A stretch of 64,000 nucleotides of DNA from Herbidospora sakaeratensis (GCF_001570525.1 NZ_BBXC01000014.1:145458-209457), one strand, 5' to 3'; numbered from the stretch's first letter, positions 35,945-44,824 are shown. Translations and numbers: made by a program. The notes: generated by a model not told the origin, from the letters alone.

Positions 35945-37099
35945 GTGACGACCGGCCGCGCCACCCTGCGCAGGGACAACCTGTCCCGCGTGCTCCGGCA
36001 CCTGCGCGACCACGGGACCTGCTCCCGCGCGGACGTGGTGGAGGCGACCGGTCTGCACCGCGCCACCGTCTCCTCCCTGATGACCGAGCTCATGTCGCTC
36101 GGCCTGGCGCGGGAGGCGGGCACCTCGGTGACGGGGGCCATCGGGCGGCCACGGCGGGACGTGGCCCTCGACGGCTCCCACGTGGGGGCGCTGGGCCTGG
36201 AGATCAACGTCGACTACGTGGCCGCCCACGGCTCCGACCTGGGCGGCCGCGTGTTGTTCTCCTGCCGCGAGGGCTTCGACGCGGCCGCCGCGGGCCCATC
36301 CGGCTGCCTGACCGAGCTGGTCCGCGTGGCCCGCCGGGCGGCGGGCGAGATGGGCTCCCTGGCGGGCGTCGTGGTGGCCGTGCCCGGACTGGTCGCCGAC
36401 GGCGTGGTCTCCTTCGCGCCGAACCTCGGCTGGCGGCACGTCCCCTTGGCCGACCTGCTCGGCGCGGAACTGGGCGTGCCGGTCGGGGTCGGCAACGACG
36501 CGAACCTGGCGGCCCTGGCCGAATACGCGTGCGGCGTGGCCGCCGGCACCTCCGACATGGTCTACCTGACCGGCGAGGTCGGCGTGGGCGGCGGCATCAT
36601 CATGGACGGCCGGTTGCTCCGCGGCGCCGACGGCTTCTCCGGCGAGACGGGCCACCTGCTCGTCGACCCCGACGGCGCGCGGTGCGGCTGCGGCCGTACC
36701 GGATGCTGGGAGACCAAGGTCGGGCTGGCGGCTCTCGACCCCGCCGGAGCGACCACGACCGGCCCCGACGCGCGGGTCGACTCGATCGCCTCGGCCGCCG
36801 AGGCCGGCGACGCCCGCACCCTCGACGCGCTGGCCGAGGTGGGCCGCTGGCTGGGCCTGGGCGGCTCGATCCTGGTGAACCTCTTCAACCCGCGCGCGAT
36901 CGTGGTCGGCGGCTACTTCGCCCGGCTGGCCGAACGACTGATCCCCCCGGCCCAGGCCGAACTCGAACGCCGGGCCGTGGCCGGAGGGCGGTGCACGATC
37001 ATGGCCTCGCAGCTGGGTTTCGAGGCGGCGGCCCGGGGAGCGGCCGGCACGGTGGTCGACCGCGTCCTCGACGACCCGCTGATCCTGGAATCCGCCTGA
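35945..37099 (+). CDS. ROK-family transcriptional regulator (NagC/XylR-type)
   Basis: The 384-residue protein has an N-terminal winged helix (about 10-65, with CSRADVVEATGLHRATVSSL) and a ROK sugar-binding domain with the zinc motif CGCGRTGCWE and the ATP/sugar-site glycines GVGGGIIMDG. ROK repressors release DNA when they bind a sugar. The GTG start lies one base after the permease stop, so it is the last gene of the fucD operon and probably controls it through the ATCGGAT sites upstream. The conserved ExGH-like segment (GETGHLLVD) is present. Confidence 0.9.
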   Translation: MTTGRATLRRDNLSRVLRHLRDHGTCSRADVVEATGLHRATVSSLMTELMSLGLAREAGTSVTGAIGRPRRDVALDGSHVGALGLEINVDYVAAHGSDLGGRVLFSCREGFDAAAAGPSGCLTELVRVARRAAGEMGSLAGVVVAVPGLVADGVVSFAPNLGWRHVPLADLLGAELGVPVGVGNDANLAALAEYACGVAAGTSDMVYLTGEVGVGGGIIMDGRLLRGADGFSGETGHLLVDPDGARCGCGRTGCWETKVGLAALDPAGATTTGPDARVDSIASAAEAGDARTLDALAEVGRWLGLGGSILVNLFNPRAIVVGGYFARLAERLIPPAQAELERRAVAGGRCTIMASQLGFEAAARGAAGTVVDRVLDDPLILESA

Positions 37100-37124
37100 G
37101 GCGCCACGGCGGTACGCTTCCACC

Positions 37125-37169
37125 GTGATCAGCTCCCCCCTCGCGATCATCGGGACGTCCGCCGTATGA
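37125..37169 (+). other. 15-codon mini-ORF at the left edge of the defence island
   Basis: GTG ATC AGC TCC and so on reads VISSPLAIIGTSAV with strongly host-like codons and stops by overlapping the endonuclease start (ATGA). It looks like the first codons of a host gene cut by insertion of the island, or a leader peptide for the endonuclease. The GTG lies 26 bases after the ROK gene stop. Confidence 0.35.
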
Positions 37170-37933
37170 ACGCCGAATTCGTCACCCAGCTTCTTGGCTG
37201 GAAAACCACCAAGAAGGGCAACACAGTCCCCAACACCGCTGACACCGACAACGCGGCTTCGATGTGCATCGCGGGCGCAGTCCTTGAGGAGATCGGGGTC
37301 ACGTGGGGAACGGTGGCCCCGGTCGAGAAACTCGAGACGGGACGCCCGCTGGAGAGAGCGGTCGCAGCCTCCCTCAAGACCCAGCTTCCACGGCTCGATG
37401 ACTCCCGTGCGTGGACGGTTCACGACGCACCGATAGAGATCACCGCGTTCGTTCAGTACAACCACCTCAAGAAGGTGGACCGCCTGGTTGAACGGAACGT
37501 CGAACTGCAGATCACCCTTGGCCGCGACTACCTCATCAAGCCTGATGTCGTAGTGAGCCTGCCTGGGCGGAAGGGCGACAACCTGCCTTTCCTGCACGCC
37601 GCGGTCTCTTGCAAGTGGACGATCAGATCTGACCGCGTGCAGAACATCCGGCACGAGAACGGCCAGATGATCAGGCATCGCAGGGAGCGGCTCCCCCACC
37701 TGGTCACCGTCACCGCAGAGCCGCTCCCTTCGCGGTTGATCTCCATTGCCCGGGGGACGGGAGAAGTGGACGCGGTCTACCACATCGCCTACGGAGCACT
37801 TGACCAGGTGGTCCGGGACCTCGCCGGGACGGGCAAGATCCAGGCTAAGCAACTCAGTGACTGGGAAGAGTGCATAGCGCTGGGCCGGATCCGTCCCTTT
37901 ACCGACTTGGCGCCCACGCTCGCCTTGTGGTGA
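37166..37933 (+). CDS. Type II restriction endonuclease, NgoMIV family (predicted GCCGGC)
   Basis: This 255-residue protein belongs to the NgoMIV-type PD-(D/E)XK family. Key residues are visible: Glu64 in PLERAV, Asp127 in YLIKPDVVV, Ser148-Cys-Lys150 in AAVSCKWTIRSDR, and Glu164, spaced 14 from the lysine exactly as Lys187 and Glu201 are in NgoMIV. NgoMIV cuts G^CCGGC as a tetramer, and the same site is likely here (inference). It is shorter than NgoMIV by about 30 residues. The cognate methyltransferase lies 5.6 kb away beyond five other genes, not next door. Codon use is less GC-biased than in the flanking operons. Confidence 0.87.
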   Translation: MNAEFVTQLLGWKTTKKGNTVPNTADTDNAASMCIAGAVLEEIGVTWGTVAPVEKLETGRPLERAVAASLKTQLPRLDDSRAWTVHDAPIEITAFVQYNHLKKVDRLVERNVELQITLGRDYLIKPDVVVSLPGRKGDNLPFLHAAVSCKWTIRSDRVQNIRHENGQMIRHRRERLPHLVTVTAEPLPSRLISIARGTGEVDAVYHIAYGALDQVVRDLAGTGKIQAKQLSDWEECIALGRIRPFTDLAPTLALW

Positions 37934-37945
37934 GGAACGTCCGGC

Positions 37946-38644
37946 TCACAGCGTGCCGTCGTCCAGGTGCCCAAGCAGGGTGTCGCGCGCCTCGGAAGGC
38001 AGCCGTCTGTAAGCAGTCCACGCCCGGTCGATCGGCGTGGCCCCCCTCCGACCTCGCTTGATCCACAGCAGTAGGCGCCGCTGCTCAGCCTCGTCGAGAT
38101 CACGTATGTCGCTGAGCAGCCGGGCCAGGTCAGCTGACTGATCGTTTCCGGTACCGGACCGGCATCGCTTGCATTCCGTCACGTACATGAGTTCGGTGCG
38201 GTCATGAGAAAGGCGCACCGTTCTGCTGCTCGCTGCCAGGACCGCGGTCTCAGAGGGGGAGTCGGCGTAGGTCTCTCCGCCGGCGATTCCGCACGTCACA
38301 CACTGGTAGTCGTCGGCTGCGAACACTGCCTGCCGCTGCTTCGCCGTAATTGCCGGGCTCGTCGCCGCACGTTTGACGTCACGTTGCCAGACGGGGACCC
38401 CGGCCTTGACGAAGCGCTGTTCCTGCGGGCGGAGCGTGGCGTCTTCCGTGTTGGTGTGGATGACCCAGTCATAGTCGCGCAGGTCTCGCATGCGGCGATC
38501 GGCCTGGGAAATGCCCGGAAAGGCGTTGCGGTGCTCTTCCTTCGTGAAGACGTTGCCCTCTCCGACTACGGTGACCAGCCACAATGCGGTGCGGACCATC
38601 GTTCCCGCCTTGAGGGTTTCGTCATCCCATCTGGGTACACTCAT
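37946..38644 (-). CDS. HNH-like zinc protein (possible accessory nuclease)
   Basis: In this 232-residue protein the middle (about 100-165) shows the usual entry to an HNH domain, ITAKQRQAVFAADDYQCVTCGIAG. A second cysteine pair follows at TECKRCRSG, giving a CxxC...CxxC zinc site. The central histidines of a canonical HNH are not clear; LSHDR is the only candidate. The N-terminus (VFTKEEHRNAFPGISQADRRMRDLRDYDWVI) resembles the winged-helix part of other restriction-associated proteins. It converges on the endonuclease with a 12-base gap, so the pair probably entered together. Confidence 0.62.
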   Translation of the reverse strand: MSVPRWDDETLKAGTMVRTALWLVTVVGEGNVFTKEEHRNAFPGISQADRRMRDLRDYDWVIHTNTEDATLRPQEQRFVKAGVPVWQRDVKRAATSPAITAKQRQAVFAADDYQCVTCGIAGGETYADSPSETAVLAASSRTVRLSHDRTELMYVTECKRCRSGTGNDQSADLARLLSDIRDLDEAEQRRLLLWIKRGRRGATPIDRAWTAYRRLPSEARDTLLGHLDDGTL

Positions 38645-38753
38645 GGTTACTCCACGCTAGTCTTCGGGCGCATGTTGCATTATGGCCGGAATTGTCGGCG
38701 AGTCCTGGCACGATCTATGCCCAGCGACTGATGACGAGAGGGAGCAGCAGAGA

Positions 38754-40169
38754 ATGGTCACGTACGGGGTTCCCCCGCAGGCCGCCGAGACCCGCGCCAT
38801 GATCGACGAGCGCCTCAGGGAAGCGATCGCGGCGAATGGCGAGAAGATCTCCATCGAATGGCGTGGCCAGCCAAAACACCTCTATGTCATCTCCATGCCC
38901 GTCGGTCTGCTCTACTTCAACCCCGACACCCACCGGATCCGGGCGCAGCGCACGCTCGATCCGGCCCGCGACCGCCTGCTCGACAACGACCCCTGGGGGG
39001 AATCGAGCCAGGATTACCTTGCCAAGCTTCTCCGGTGCCAGCCTGCCGACCCTGACAAGGTTGACCCCGAGTTCGAGTCGCTTCGTGACAGCCTGGAGTC
39101 GTTCGGTCAGAAAGACCCTGGGATCATCACCTACGAGGGCATTCTCGTCAACGGAAACACTCGCTGCGCCGCACTGCGGGACCTGGGAGAAAAATACATC
39201 CGTGTGGGGGTTCTTCCTGACTCCTCTACCTGGGATGACATCAACACCGTCGAGCTGTCGCTCCAGCTCCGCAAGGAATTCAAGCGTGACTACTCCTACA
39301 TCAACCGCCTGATCGCGATCGCTGAGCAGATGAGATCCGGGCGTCGTGTGGAGGATATTGCCCGAGACTTCCATATCAGGACGAAGACCCTAGAACAGGA
39401 TCAATGGGTATACGCCGTCATCCTTGACGCCATCGAACGCAGCAAGACCGCAGCAGGCGCCGCTCTCCGCTTGGTGGACTTCGAAGACCATCAGGAGAAG
39501 CTCAGGGAAATGCACCGGGCCTACAAGCAACTGGCCGGCACAGACAAGGACGCTGCCGAGGCGCTCAAGGAATCCCGCCTGGCGATGGTGGTTCTCAACT
39601 TCGCCAAGACGGATCTGCGCCACGTACAGGGTGACTTCCACGTGAAGTATCTGAACCAGAAGCTTCCCAGCTTCGCCCGGCCCTCGGTCGAGGACTCCAG
39701 CTCCGTCAGCATCCCCGGCCTGCCTGGCGTCGTCGTGCCAGATTCCGCACCCGCGACCAAAGCCGCCCGCACGCTCACCGACCAGGTTCTCAAGGCGCGG
39801 GCGACTGCATCACTGACCGCTCCGGGTGCCGACATCGGTCAGGTGACGCAGGCGAGCCAGGTGATTACGGCGGTGCGGGATTCGTTCGAGGGAGCGCTCA
39901 AGCCAGCCGGACGCGATGGGACCCTCCGGCAAAGACAACTCGCCGCCCCAGACCGGCTGTCCGACGCCTGTGACCTCATTGATCTCTGCATGGGCGATCT
40001 CGCAAAGGCGCGCGCCACCCAGGCGCTCGACCAGCCAGCGTTCGACGACGCTGTTGTCCGGCTGCGTGAGTCTCTAGAGAAACTGGCCAAGCAGGCGTCC
40101 CGGGCTTTCCCCGAACCGGGTGACGGTGTCGCCTGGCTGCTCTCCATCACCGACCCGAACAATGAGTGA
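38754..40169 (+). CDS. ParB/Srx-fold protein of a defence operon
   Basis: The roughly 471-residue protein has a ParB-like N-terminal domain: SLRDSLESFGQKDPGIIT, then ILVNGNTRCAALRDLG (the box that reads DGNRR in relatives), then helices with YINRLIAIAEQMRSGRRVEDIARDF, a helix-turn-helix-like stretch. The C-terminal 200 residues are helical. Some ParB-fold proteins hydrolyse CTP or nick DNA. An ATG at 38682 is also open, but I prefer 38754: GAGGGAG lies upstream, and it leaves promoter room after the divergent HNH-like gene. Its stop overlaps the helicase start. Confidence 0.75.
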   Translation: MVTYGVPPQAAETRAMIDERLREAIAANGEKISIEWRGQPKHLYVISMPVGLLYFNPDTHRIRAQRTLDPARDRLLDNDPWGESSQDYLAKLLRCQPADPDKVDPEFESLRDSLESFGQKDPGIITYEGILVNGNTRCAALRDLGEKYIRVGVLPDSSTWDDINTVELSLQLRKEFKRDYSYINRLIAIAEQMRSGRRVEDIARDFHIRTKTLEQDQWVYAVILDAIERSKTAAGAALRLVDFEDHQEKLREMHRAYKQLAGTDKDAAEALKESRLAMVVLNFAKTDLRHVQGDFHVKYLNQKLPSFARPSVEDSSSVSIPGLPGVVVPDSAPATKAARTLTDQVLKARATASLTAPGADIGQVTQASQVITAVRDSFEGALKPAGRDGTLRQRQLAAPDRLSDACDLIDLCMGDLAKARATQALDQPAFDDAVVRLRESLEKLAKQASRAFPEPGDGVAWLLSITDPNNE

Positions 40170-41985
40170 GGCTGCGCCGAGCCTGGAAATCGTCTTCGGA
40201 GTTTCGGCGACCAAGGCGCAGTTCCGCGCGGGTGCCGGGTTCGAAGACGATCTCCGCCAGCTCATCAGCCGGTTCCGGACGGCCGGTCAGCGGTCGTCGG
40301 TCACCGCCGATATCGACGTCGATGACCTGCTGCTGAACCTTGGCGAGCTGGCCACCTGGCGCGACCCCGCTGGGGTGCGGTGGGATCCCCAGCTGGCGGC
40401 ACTGGCGAGAGACACGGCTCTCGACGCTCAGACTGTTGACGGTCGGCTCCACGGCCGGTCTCCTGACGCTGAGGTGCCCCCTGAGTCCGTCATCGATCGG
40501 CTTGGCACGGGCTGGCTCGGCGACCTCACCGAGTTCCAGCGTCGTGACATTGCCCGGCTCCTGTCACTGCGGCACGGTGCGAACTTCTCGGTTCCTGGCG
40601 CTGGAAAGACACGGGTCGGCTTGGGCGTATTTCACGCTCTCAAGCAGGCCGGTGATGTACGGCGTCTTCTCATCGTGGGGCCCAAGTCGTGCTATGAGTC
40701 CTGGCAGACGGAGAACGCTGGTTGCCTTGCCGAGCCCCTCCGCATGGACGTGCTCGACGGCACGATCAACCCGGGCGCCGAGGCGGTGATCGTCAATTAC
40801 GAGCGGCTGCAGCCTTCCGCCAACTCCCTCGCCCGGTGGCTGAGTGCCCAGCCCTCGATGCTCATCCTCGACGAGGCCCACCGCATGAAGCTGGGTGCCA
40901 ACGGCGCCTACGGGTCTGCCTGCCTCGCACTGGGCCCGAGAGCCCGTAGACGGCTCATACTCACGGGCACCCCGGCGCCGAACGGTGCCAAGGATCTGGA
41001 AAGCCTGTTCTCTTTCGTCTGGCCAGGGCACGGCCGCCAGACGGTGTCGAGAGCGGTGGGCGGTGGGGATCTGGCTCATGCGAGCCGGGTACTCAAACCG
41101 TTGTTCACCCGCACCACCAAGGGGGAACTCGGTCTTCCGCCCGTCACGCTGACCCGCAGGGAGGTCAGCATGCCCTCCCTGCATCAGGAGATCTACGACG
41201 CTCTCCGCGGCTTCCATTCGGCCCGTGCGGCGGTGGCGCAAGACGACTTCCAGGCCATGGGCAAGATCACCATGTACATGCTCATGGCCGCGATCAGTCC
41301 CGCGCTGCTCGCGGTCGGCACAACCCGGTACGAACCGCTCGCCTACCAGGTGCCGCCGCTACAGATCCCCGACGGTTCGCCGCTTCTCGATTTGATGCGG
41401 GATCTGCCGAGCTACGAGCTGTCGCCCAAGTACCGCGAGACGCTTGCCATTGTCGCGGCCAACGCGGCCGCCGGGCGGAAGACGCTCGTGTGGTCTGGTT
41501 TCATCCGCAGCGTGACCACCTTGGAGCAGGTACTCAAGGAGTTCTCTCCCGCGCTCGTCCACGGCGGCACCGACGACCGGGAGGCGCAGATCGCTCGCTT
41601 CCGCAATGATCCGGACTGCATGGTGCTCCTGTCGAATCCGGCGACCCTCGGGGAGGGGATCAGCCTGCACCACGACTGTCATGACGCCGTTTATGTCGAT
41701 CGTGACTTCGCCGCAGGTCGTTTCCTGCAGAGCCTCGACCGCATTCATCGTCTTGGCCTAGCCCCTGGGACGGAGACCAGAATCACCGTACTGACCTGCA
41801 AAGAAACCATCGACGATGTGGTCGCGCAGCGGCTGGAGGCCAAGCTGCAGTTCATGGGCAGAATCCTGGACGATCCATCTGTCCACCAACTTGCCGACCT
41901 CGATGACGAGCCAGCGGTGGGCGGAGGGCTTGATCTCAACGACCTGCGGGCGCTGATGGGTCACCTCCGTGCCGGTTCCTCCTGA
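40162..41985 (+). CDS. SNF2-family helicase/translocase
   Basis: The 607-residue protein has an N-terminal accessory region (1-115) and a complete SF2 core: FQRRDIARLLSL (Q-like), motif I FSVPGAGKTRV (Lys149), motif II LILDEAH (237-240), motif III LTGTPAPNG, then domain 2 with TLVWSGFIRSV, MVLLSNPATLGEGISL (motif V) and SLDRIHRLG (motif VI). This is the arrangement of SNF2-like dsDNA translocases found in DISARM and type III/ISP-type restriction. It lacks nuclease motifs of its own. It overlaps both neighbours, so ParB-like, helicase and DUF3883 proteins are probably made in fixed ratio. Confidence 0.88.
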   Translation: MSEAAPSLEIVFGVSATKAQFRAGAGFEDDLRQLISRFRTAGQRSSVTADIDVDDLLLNLGELATWRDPAGVRWDPQLAALARDTALDAQTVDGRLHGRSPDAEVPPESVIDRLGTGWLGDLTEFQRRDIARLLSLRHGANFSVPGAGKTRVGLGVFHALKQAGDVRRLLIVGPKSCYESWQTENAGCLAEPLRMDVLDGTINPGAEAVIVNYERLQPSANSLARWLSAQPSMLILDEAHRMKLGANGAYGSACLALGPRARRRLILTGTPAPNGAKDLESLFSFVWPGHGRQTVSRAVGGGDLAHASRVLKPLFTRTTKGELGLPPVTLTRREVSMPSLHQEIYDALRGFHSARAAVAQDDFQAMGKITMYMLMAAISPALLAVGTTRYEPLAYQVPPLQIPDGSPLLDLMRDLPSYELSPKYRETLAIVAANAAAGRKTLVWSGFIRSVTTLEQVLKEFSPALVHGGTDDREAQIARFRNDPDCMVLLSNPATLGEGISLHHDCHDAVYVDRDFAAGRFLQSLDRIHRLGLAPGTETRITVLTCKETIDDVVAQRLEAKLQFMGRILDDPSVHQLADLDDEPAVGGGLDLNDLRALMGHLRAGSS

Positions 41986-42814
41986 CCCGGTTCTCCGCGC
42001 GGCATCGCGCTGGCTGCATCACCTCTCCTCCGTCGACGTGATGCACGCCAGCGCGCTTTTCACCACCCACAGCGCCTACGCGGATGTAACGCCGACCCAG
42101 TACTCCACAGCCCTCACGTGGCTCAAGGAGAACGGGTTGGTGACATCCGACGGGAAGACCGGTCGGTCAGCGGGGCCGGCCTCCCTGATGGAAGCCGCGT
42201 TCAAGGACGCCTTGTGGCTCCCGGACGCCGATCTACTCGTCACATGTCCAGAAGAATTGCCCATGGACGTCATCCGGGCTGCTGACGCCATCGGCATCGG
42301 CACAGACGATGCCCTGGCCGTCATCCGGGATGCGTGGGGCAAAGTCGACACCGAGTCGCGGACGCGGGTGGGGAACGCTGGTGAGCTGGCACTGGTCGGC
42401 TTGCTGCGTGCGGCAAGTGACCTGCCAGTACGGCACGTGGCCGAGACGTCAGATGGCTACGGCTATGACATCGCGATCGGCGACGTGCACATCGAGGTGA
42501 AGAGCACGACCCGGCGCGGGCGCCTGACGATCTACCTGTCCCGTTATGAATACGAGACCATGAAGTCGGATCCTGGGTGGATGCTGGCGGTCATCCGCCT
42601 CGGCCCGGATCTCCAGCCGCTGGCGGTCGCCTCCCTCGACCGGCGATGGATCGAGCACGCTGTTCCTGGCGATCGCAGCCATAACGGACGGTGGGAATCC
42701 GTGCGCTTCGACGTCCCAGCGGATGCCGTGACTCCTGGGCTGCCACCGCTCGGCGCCATGCTGACGGAGGCGCAGAGCGGCCTGCTCTCCGGAAAACCGT
42801 CCTGGACCGGATAG
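41969..42814 (+). CDS. DUF3883-type PD-(D/E)XK nuclease-like protein
   Basis: In this 281-residue protein the second half has the DUF3883 pattern: VGNAGELALVGLL (Glu139), GYGYDIAI (Asp167), VHIEVKSTT (Glu176-x-Lys178), then RLTIYLSRYEYETM and WMLAVIRLG. Together these form a plausible PD-(D/E)XK active site. The first 130 residues contain a winged-helix-like stretch, TPTQYSTALTWLKENGLVTSD, probably for DNA recognition. The start is GTG 41969, inside the helicase gene. Beside an SNF2 motor it is a natural candidate for the effector nuclease of the operon. Confidence 0.75.
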   Translation: MPVPPDPVLRAASRWLHHLSSVDVMHASALFTTHSAYADVTPTQYSTALTWLKENGLVTSDGKTGRSAGPASLMEAAFKDALWLPDADLLVTCPEELPMDVIRAADAIGIGTDDALAVIRDAWGKVDTESRTRVGNAGELALVGLLRAASDLPVRHVAETSDGYGYDIAIGDVHIEVKSTTRRGRLTIYLSRYEYETMKSDPGWMLAVIRLGPDLQPLAVASLDRRWIEHAVPGDRSHNGRWESVRFDVPADAVTPGLPPLGAMLTEAQSGLLSGKPSWTG

Positions 42815-42950
42815 CGACAGCGACGCGTGTTCTTGCTGAGACGTTGGATACTCTCCATGGGTGGACGTCGAAGATCATTTCCGACCGTACGCCGCTGTGG
42901 CAGCCGGTGCTGCCGGGATCAGATCGATCTCCGCCAACGCTGGGAAAGTG

Positions 42951-43454
42951 TCAGCCGGAATCGCTATTGTCGCTCGCATGTTCGGGATGGGGCTGGATGG
43001 CCGCGATCACTTCGCCGACCGCGTCGGCCAGGGTCACGTGCTCCCAGAGCCGGACGACACGCCATCCAGCGGAGTGCAGTGCCTCGTTGACCGCCCGGTC
43101 GCGTTCCATGTTGCGGCGCAGTTTCGGGGTCCAGTACCACTCGTTGGTCGTCGGCTGCCTCCCGTGATCAGGACACACGTGCCAGAAACAGCCGTCGACG
43201 AAGACGGCAACCTTCCGGGCGGTGAAGACGATGTCGGGCCGCACCTTCACTCGGCCGAGGTCCAGCCGGAAGTCCTTCCGGTAGCGCAACCCGAGCCCGT
43301 GCAGAGCCTTGCGGAGGACGACCTCCGGTTTGGTGTCCGCCCGCCGGTTGGCTCGCATGTTCCTCGAACGGCCCTCGTTGAGCGGCTGAGGATAGAGCCC
43401 TCGCTCGTGGGCCTGCTCCCTGGCTTGAATTCGCTTCTCTTCAGACACAGCCAT
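42951..43454 (-). CDS. vsr: Very short patch repair endonuclease (Vsr)
   Basis: The 167-residue protein matches Vsr: SRNMRANRRADTKPEVVLRK, RVKVRPDIVFTARK (catalytic Asp74), AVFVDGCFWHVCPDH (the FxxGCFWH signature with His92), and ERDRAVNEALHSAGWRVVRLWEH. It nicks 5' of T in T:G mismatches left by deamination of 5-methylcytosine. It is divergent from the C5 methyltransferase gene, whose mutagenic side effect it repairs, and its specificity should match that enzyme's site. Confidence 0.93.
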   Translation of the reverse strand: MAVSEEKRIQAREQAHERGLYPQPLNEGRSRNMRANRRADTKPEVVLRKALHGLGLRYRKDFRLDLGRVKVRPDIVFTARKVAVFVDGCFWHVCPDHGRQPTTNEWYWTPKLRRNMERDRAVNEALHSAGWRVVRLWEHVTLADAVGEVIAAIQPHPEHASDNSDSG

Positions 43455-43543
43455 TCCGGTGGGATCACAACGCTCGGTTTTGCCCGAGAAGATACCGCCG
43501 CCCAGTCGTCAGTCGTAGTTCCAAGAGTAAGGAAGGGGTCCGC

Positions 43544-44824
43544 GTGACCGGCCAGCAACTACGGGTCATCGAGATCTGCGCCGGGGCAGGCGGCCAGTCC
43601 CTGGGGCTGGAGCGGGCCGGATTCGAGCACGAACTCGCCGTCGAACTCGACCAGAACGCTGTCAACACGCTGCTGCACAACCGTCCTCACTGGAAGGTGG
43701 CGCATGGCGACGTGGCAGACCTGAACGTGTGGAACCCGGCCGACTACGCCCCGGCCGAGGGGCGTCTCCCCATTGATCTGCTTGCGGGTGGTGTTCCCTG
43801 CCCTCCGTTCACGATCGCCGGCAAGCAACTGGGCGCTACCGACGAGCGCGACCTGTTCGCTTGGGCCATCGAGCAGGTAGACGTCCTCAGGCCACGCGCA
43901 CTGTTGCTCGAGAACGTGCGGGGCCTTAGCTTGCCGAGATTCGCCGGCTACCGGCAGCACGTGCTCGATCGCCTGCTGGAGTTCGGTTATGTGGCGGAAT
44001 GGAAGCTGCTGGAGGCCGCGGACTATGGAGTTCCTCAGCTGCGACCGCGGTTCGTGCTCGTCGCCATGGCAGCCCAGGAGTTCGCCTATTTCCACTGGCC
44101 GGAGCCTGCCGGGCAGCCTCCCACTGTTGGTGAGGTGCTTCTTCCCCTGATGGCGGCGAACGGCTGGGAGGGTGCCACGAGCTGGGCGGCGAAAGCTGAC
44201 GACATTGCGCCGACCATCGTTGGCGGCTCCAAGAAGCATGGTGGTGCCGACCTTGGGCCGACACGCGCGAAACGGGCTTGGGCGAAGCTCGGAGTGGACG
44301 CCTTCGGGGTCCACGACACCGCCCCGCCCTACCCTGCTTCCCGTCCCATGACGGAGTATGGCCCGAAGCTCACCTGCGACATGGTGGCGAGAATCCAGGG
44401 GTGGGACGACGATGAATTCCGCTGGAGCTTCACTGGGCGCAAAACCTCCGTCTATCGTCAAATCGGCAATGCATTTCCCCCGCCAGTGGCCAAAGCGATT
44501 GGGGTCTCCATCGCGAGGGCTCTGCGTCACGAAGGTGTGCCCCGAAACGTGGGAAACGATGTCGACCATGATCCGGTTTATCGGGTACTTCAAGGCGCAT
44601 CCAGCTACCTGACGTCAGACCAGATCATCAAGCGTCTGGACGGCCGCGTTGACGTGGCAGAGGTGGAAAAGCGCATAGCCATGCTGGGCCGAGATTTCTT
44701 TATCGAGATGCAAGGCGAGGCAGAAACGGTCGCATACCGTCTGGGGGAGTTCAGGGCATTCCGCGGGCAGGAAGATCACATCCGGCATGACGAGTTCGGC
44801 AAGAACCGGTCGAAGGTCAGTTAG
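43544..44824 (+). CDS. C5 cytosine DNA methyltransferase
   Basis: The 426-residue enzyme has the ordered C5 motifs: I (ICAGAGGQSLGLERAGF), IV with nucleophile Cys86 (GGVPCPPFT), VI (LLENVRG, Glu123), VIII (RPRFVLV), and X (IGNAFPPPVAKAIG). The PCPPFT form instead of PCQPFS is seen in methylases of the GCCGGC group. About 70 C-terminal residues beyond motif X (TSDQIIKRLDGRVDVAEVE) form an extra helical tail. The start is GTG 43544 with AAGGAAGGGG upstream. It should protect the host against the NgoMIV-type endonuclease. Confidence 0.93.
   Translation: MTGQQLRVIEICAGAGGQSLGLERAGFEHELAVELDQNAVNTLLHNRPHWKVAHGDVADLNVWNPADYAPAEGRLPIDLLAGGVPCPPFTIAGKQLGATDERDLFAWAIEQVDVLRPRALLLENVRGLSLPRFAGYRQHVLDRLLEFGYVAEWKLLEAADYGVPQLRPRFVLVAMAAQEFAYFHWPEPAGQPPTVGEVLLPLMAANGWEGATSWAAKADDIAPTIVGGSKKHGGADLGPTRAKRAWAKLGVDAFGVHDTAPPYPASRPMTEYGPKLTCDMVARIQGWDDDEFRWSFTGRKTSVYRQIGNAFPPPVAKAIGVSIARALRHEGVPRNVGNDVDHDPVYRVLQGASSYLTSDQIIKRLDGRVDVAEVEKRIAMLGRDFFIEMQGEAETVAYRLGEFRAFRGQEDHIRHDEFGKNRSKVS

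Noticed and set aside
42815-42950. Small frames between the DUF3883 and vsr genes
   Set aside because: They continue into the antisense of vsr and show no coding bias.
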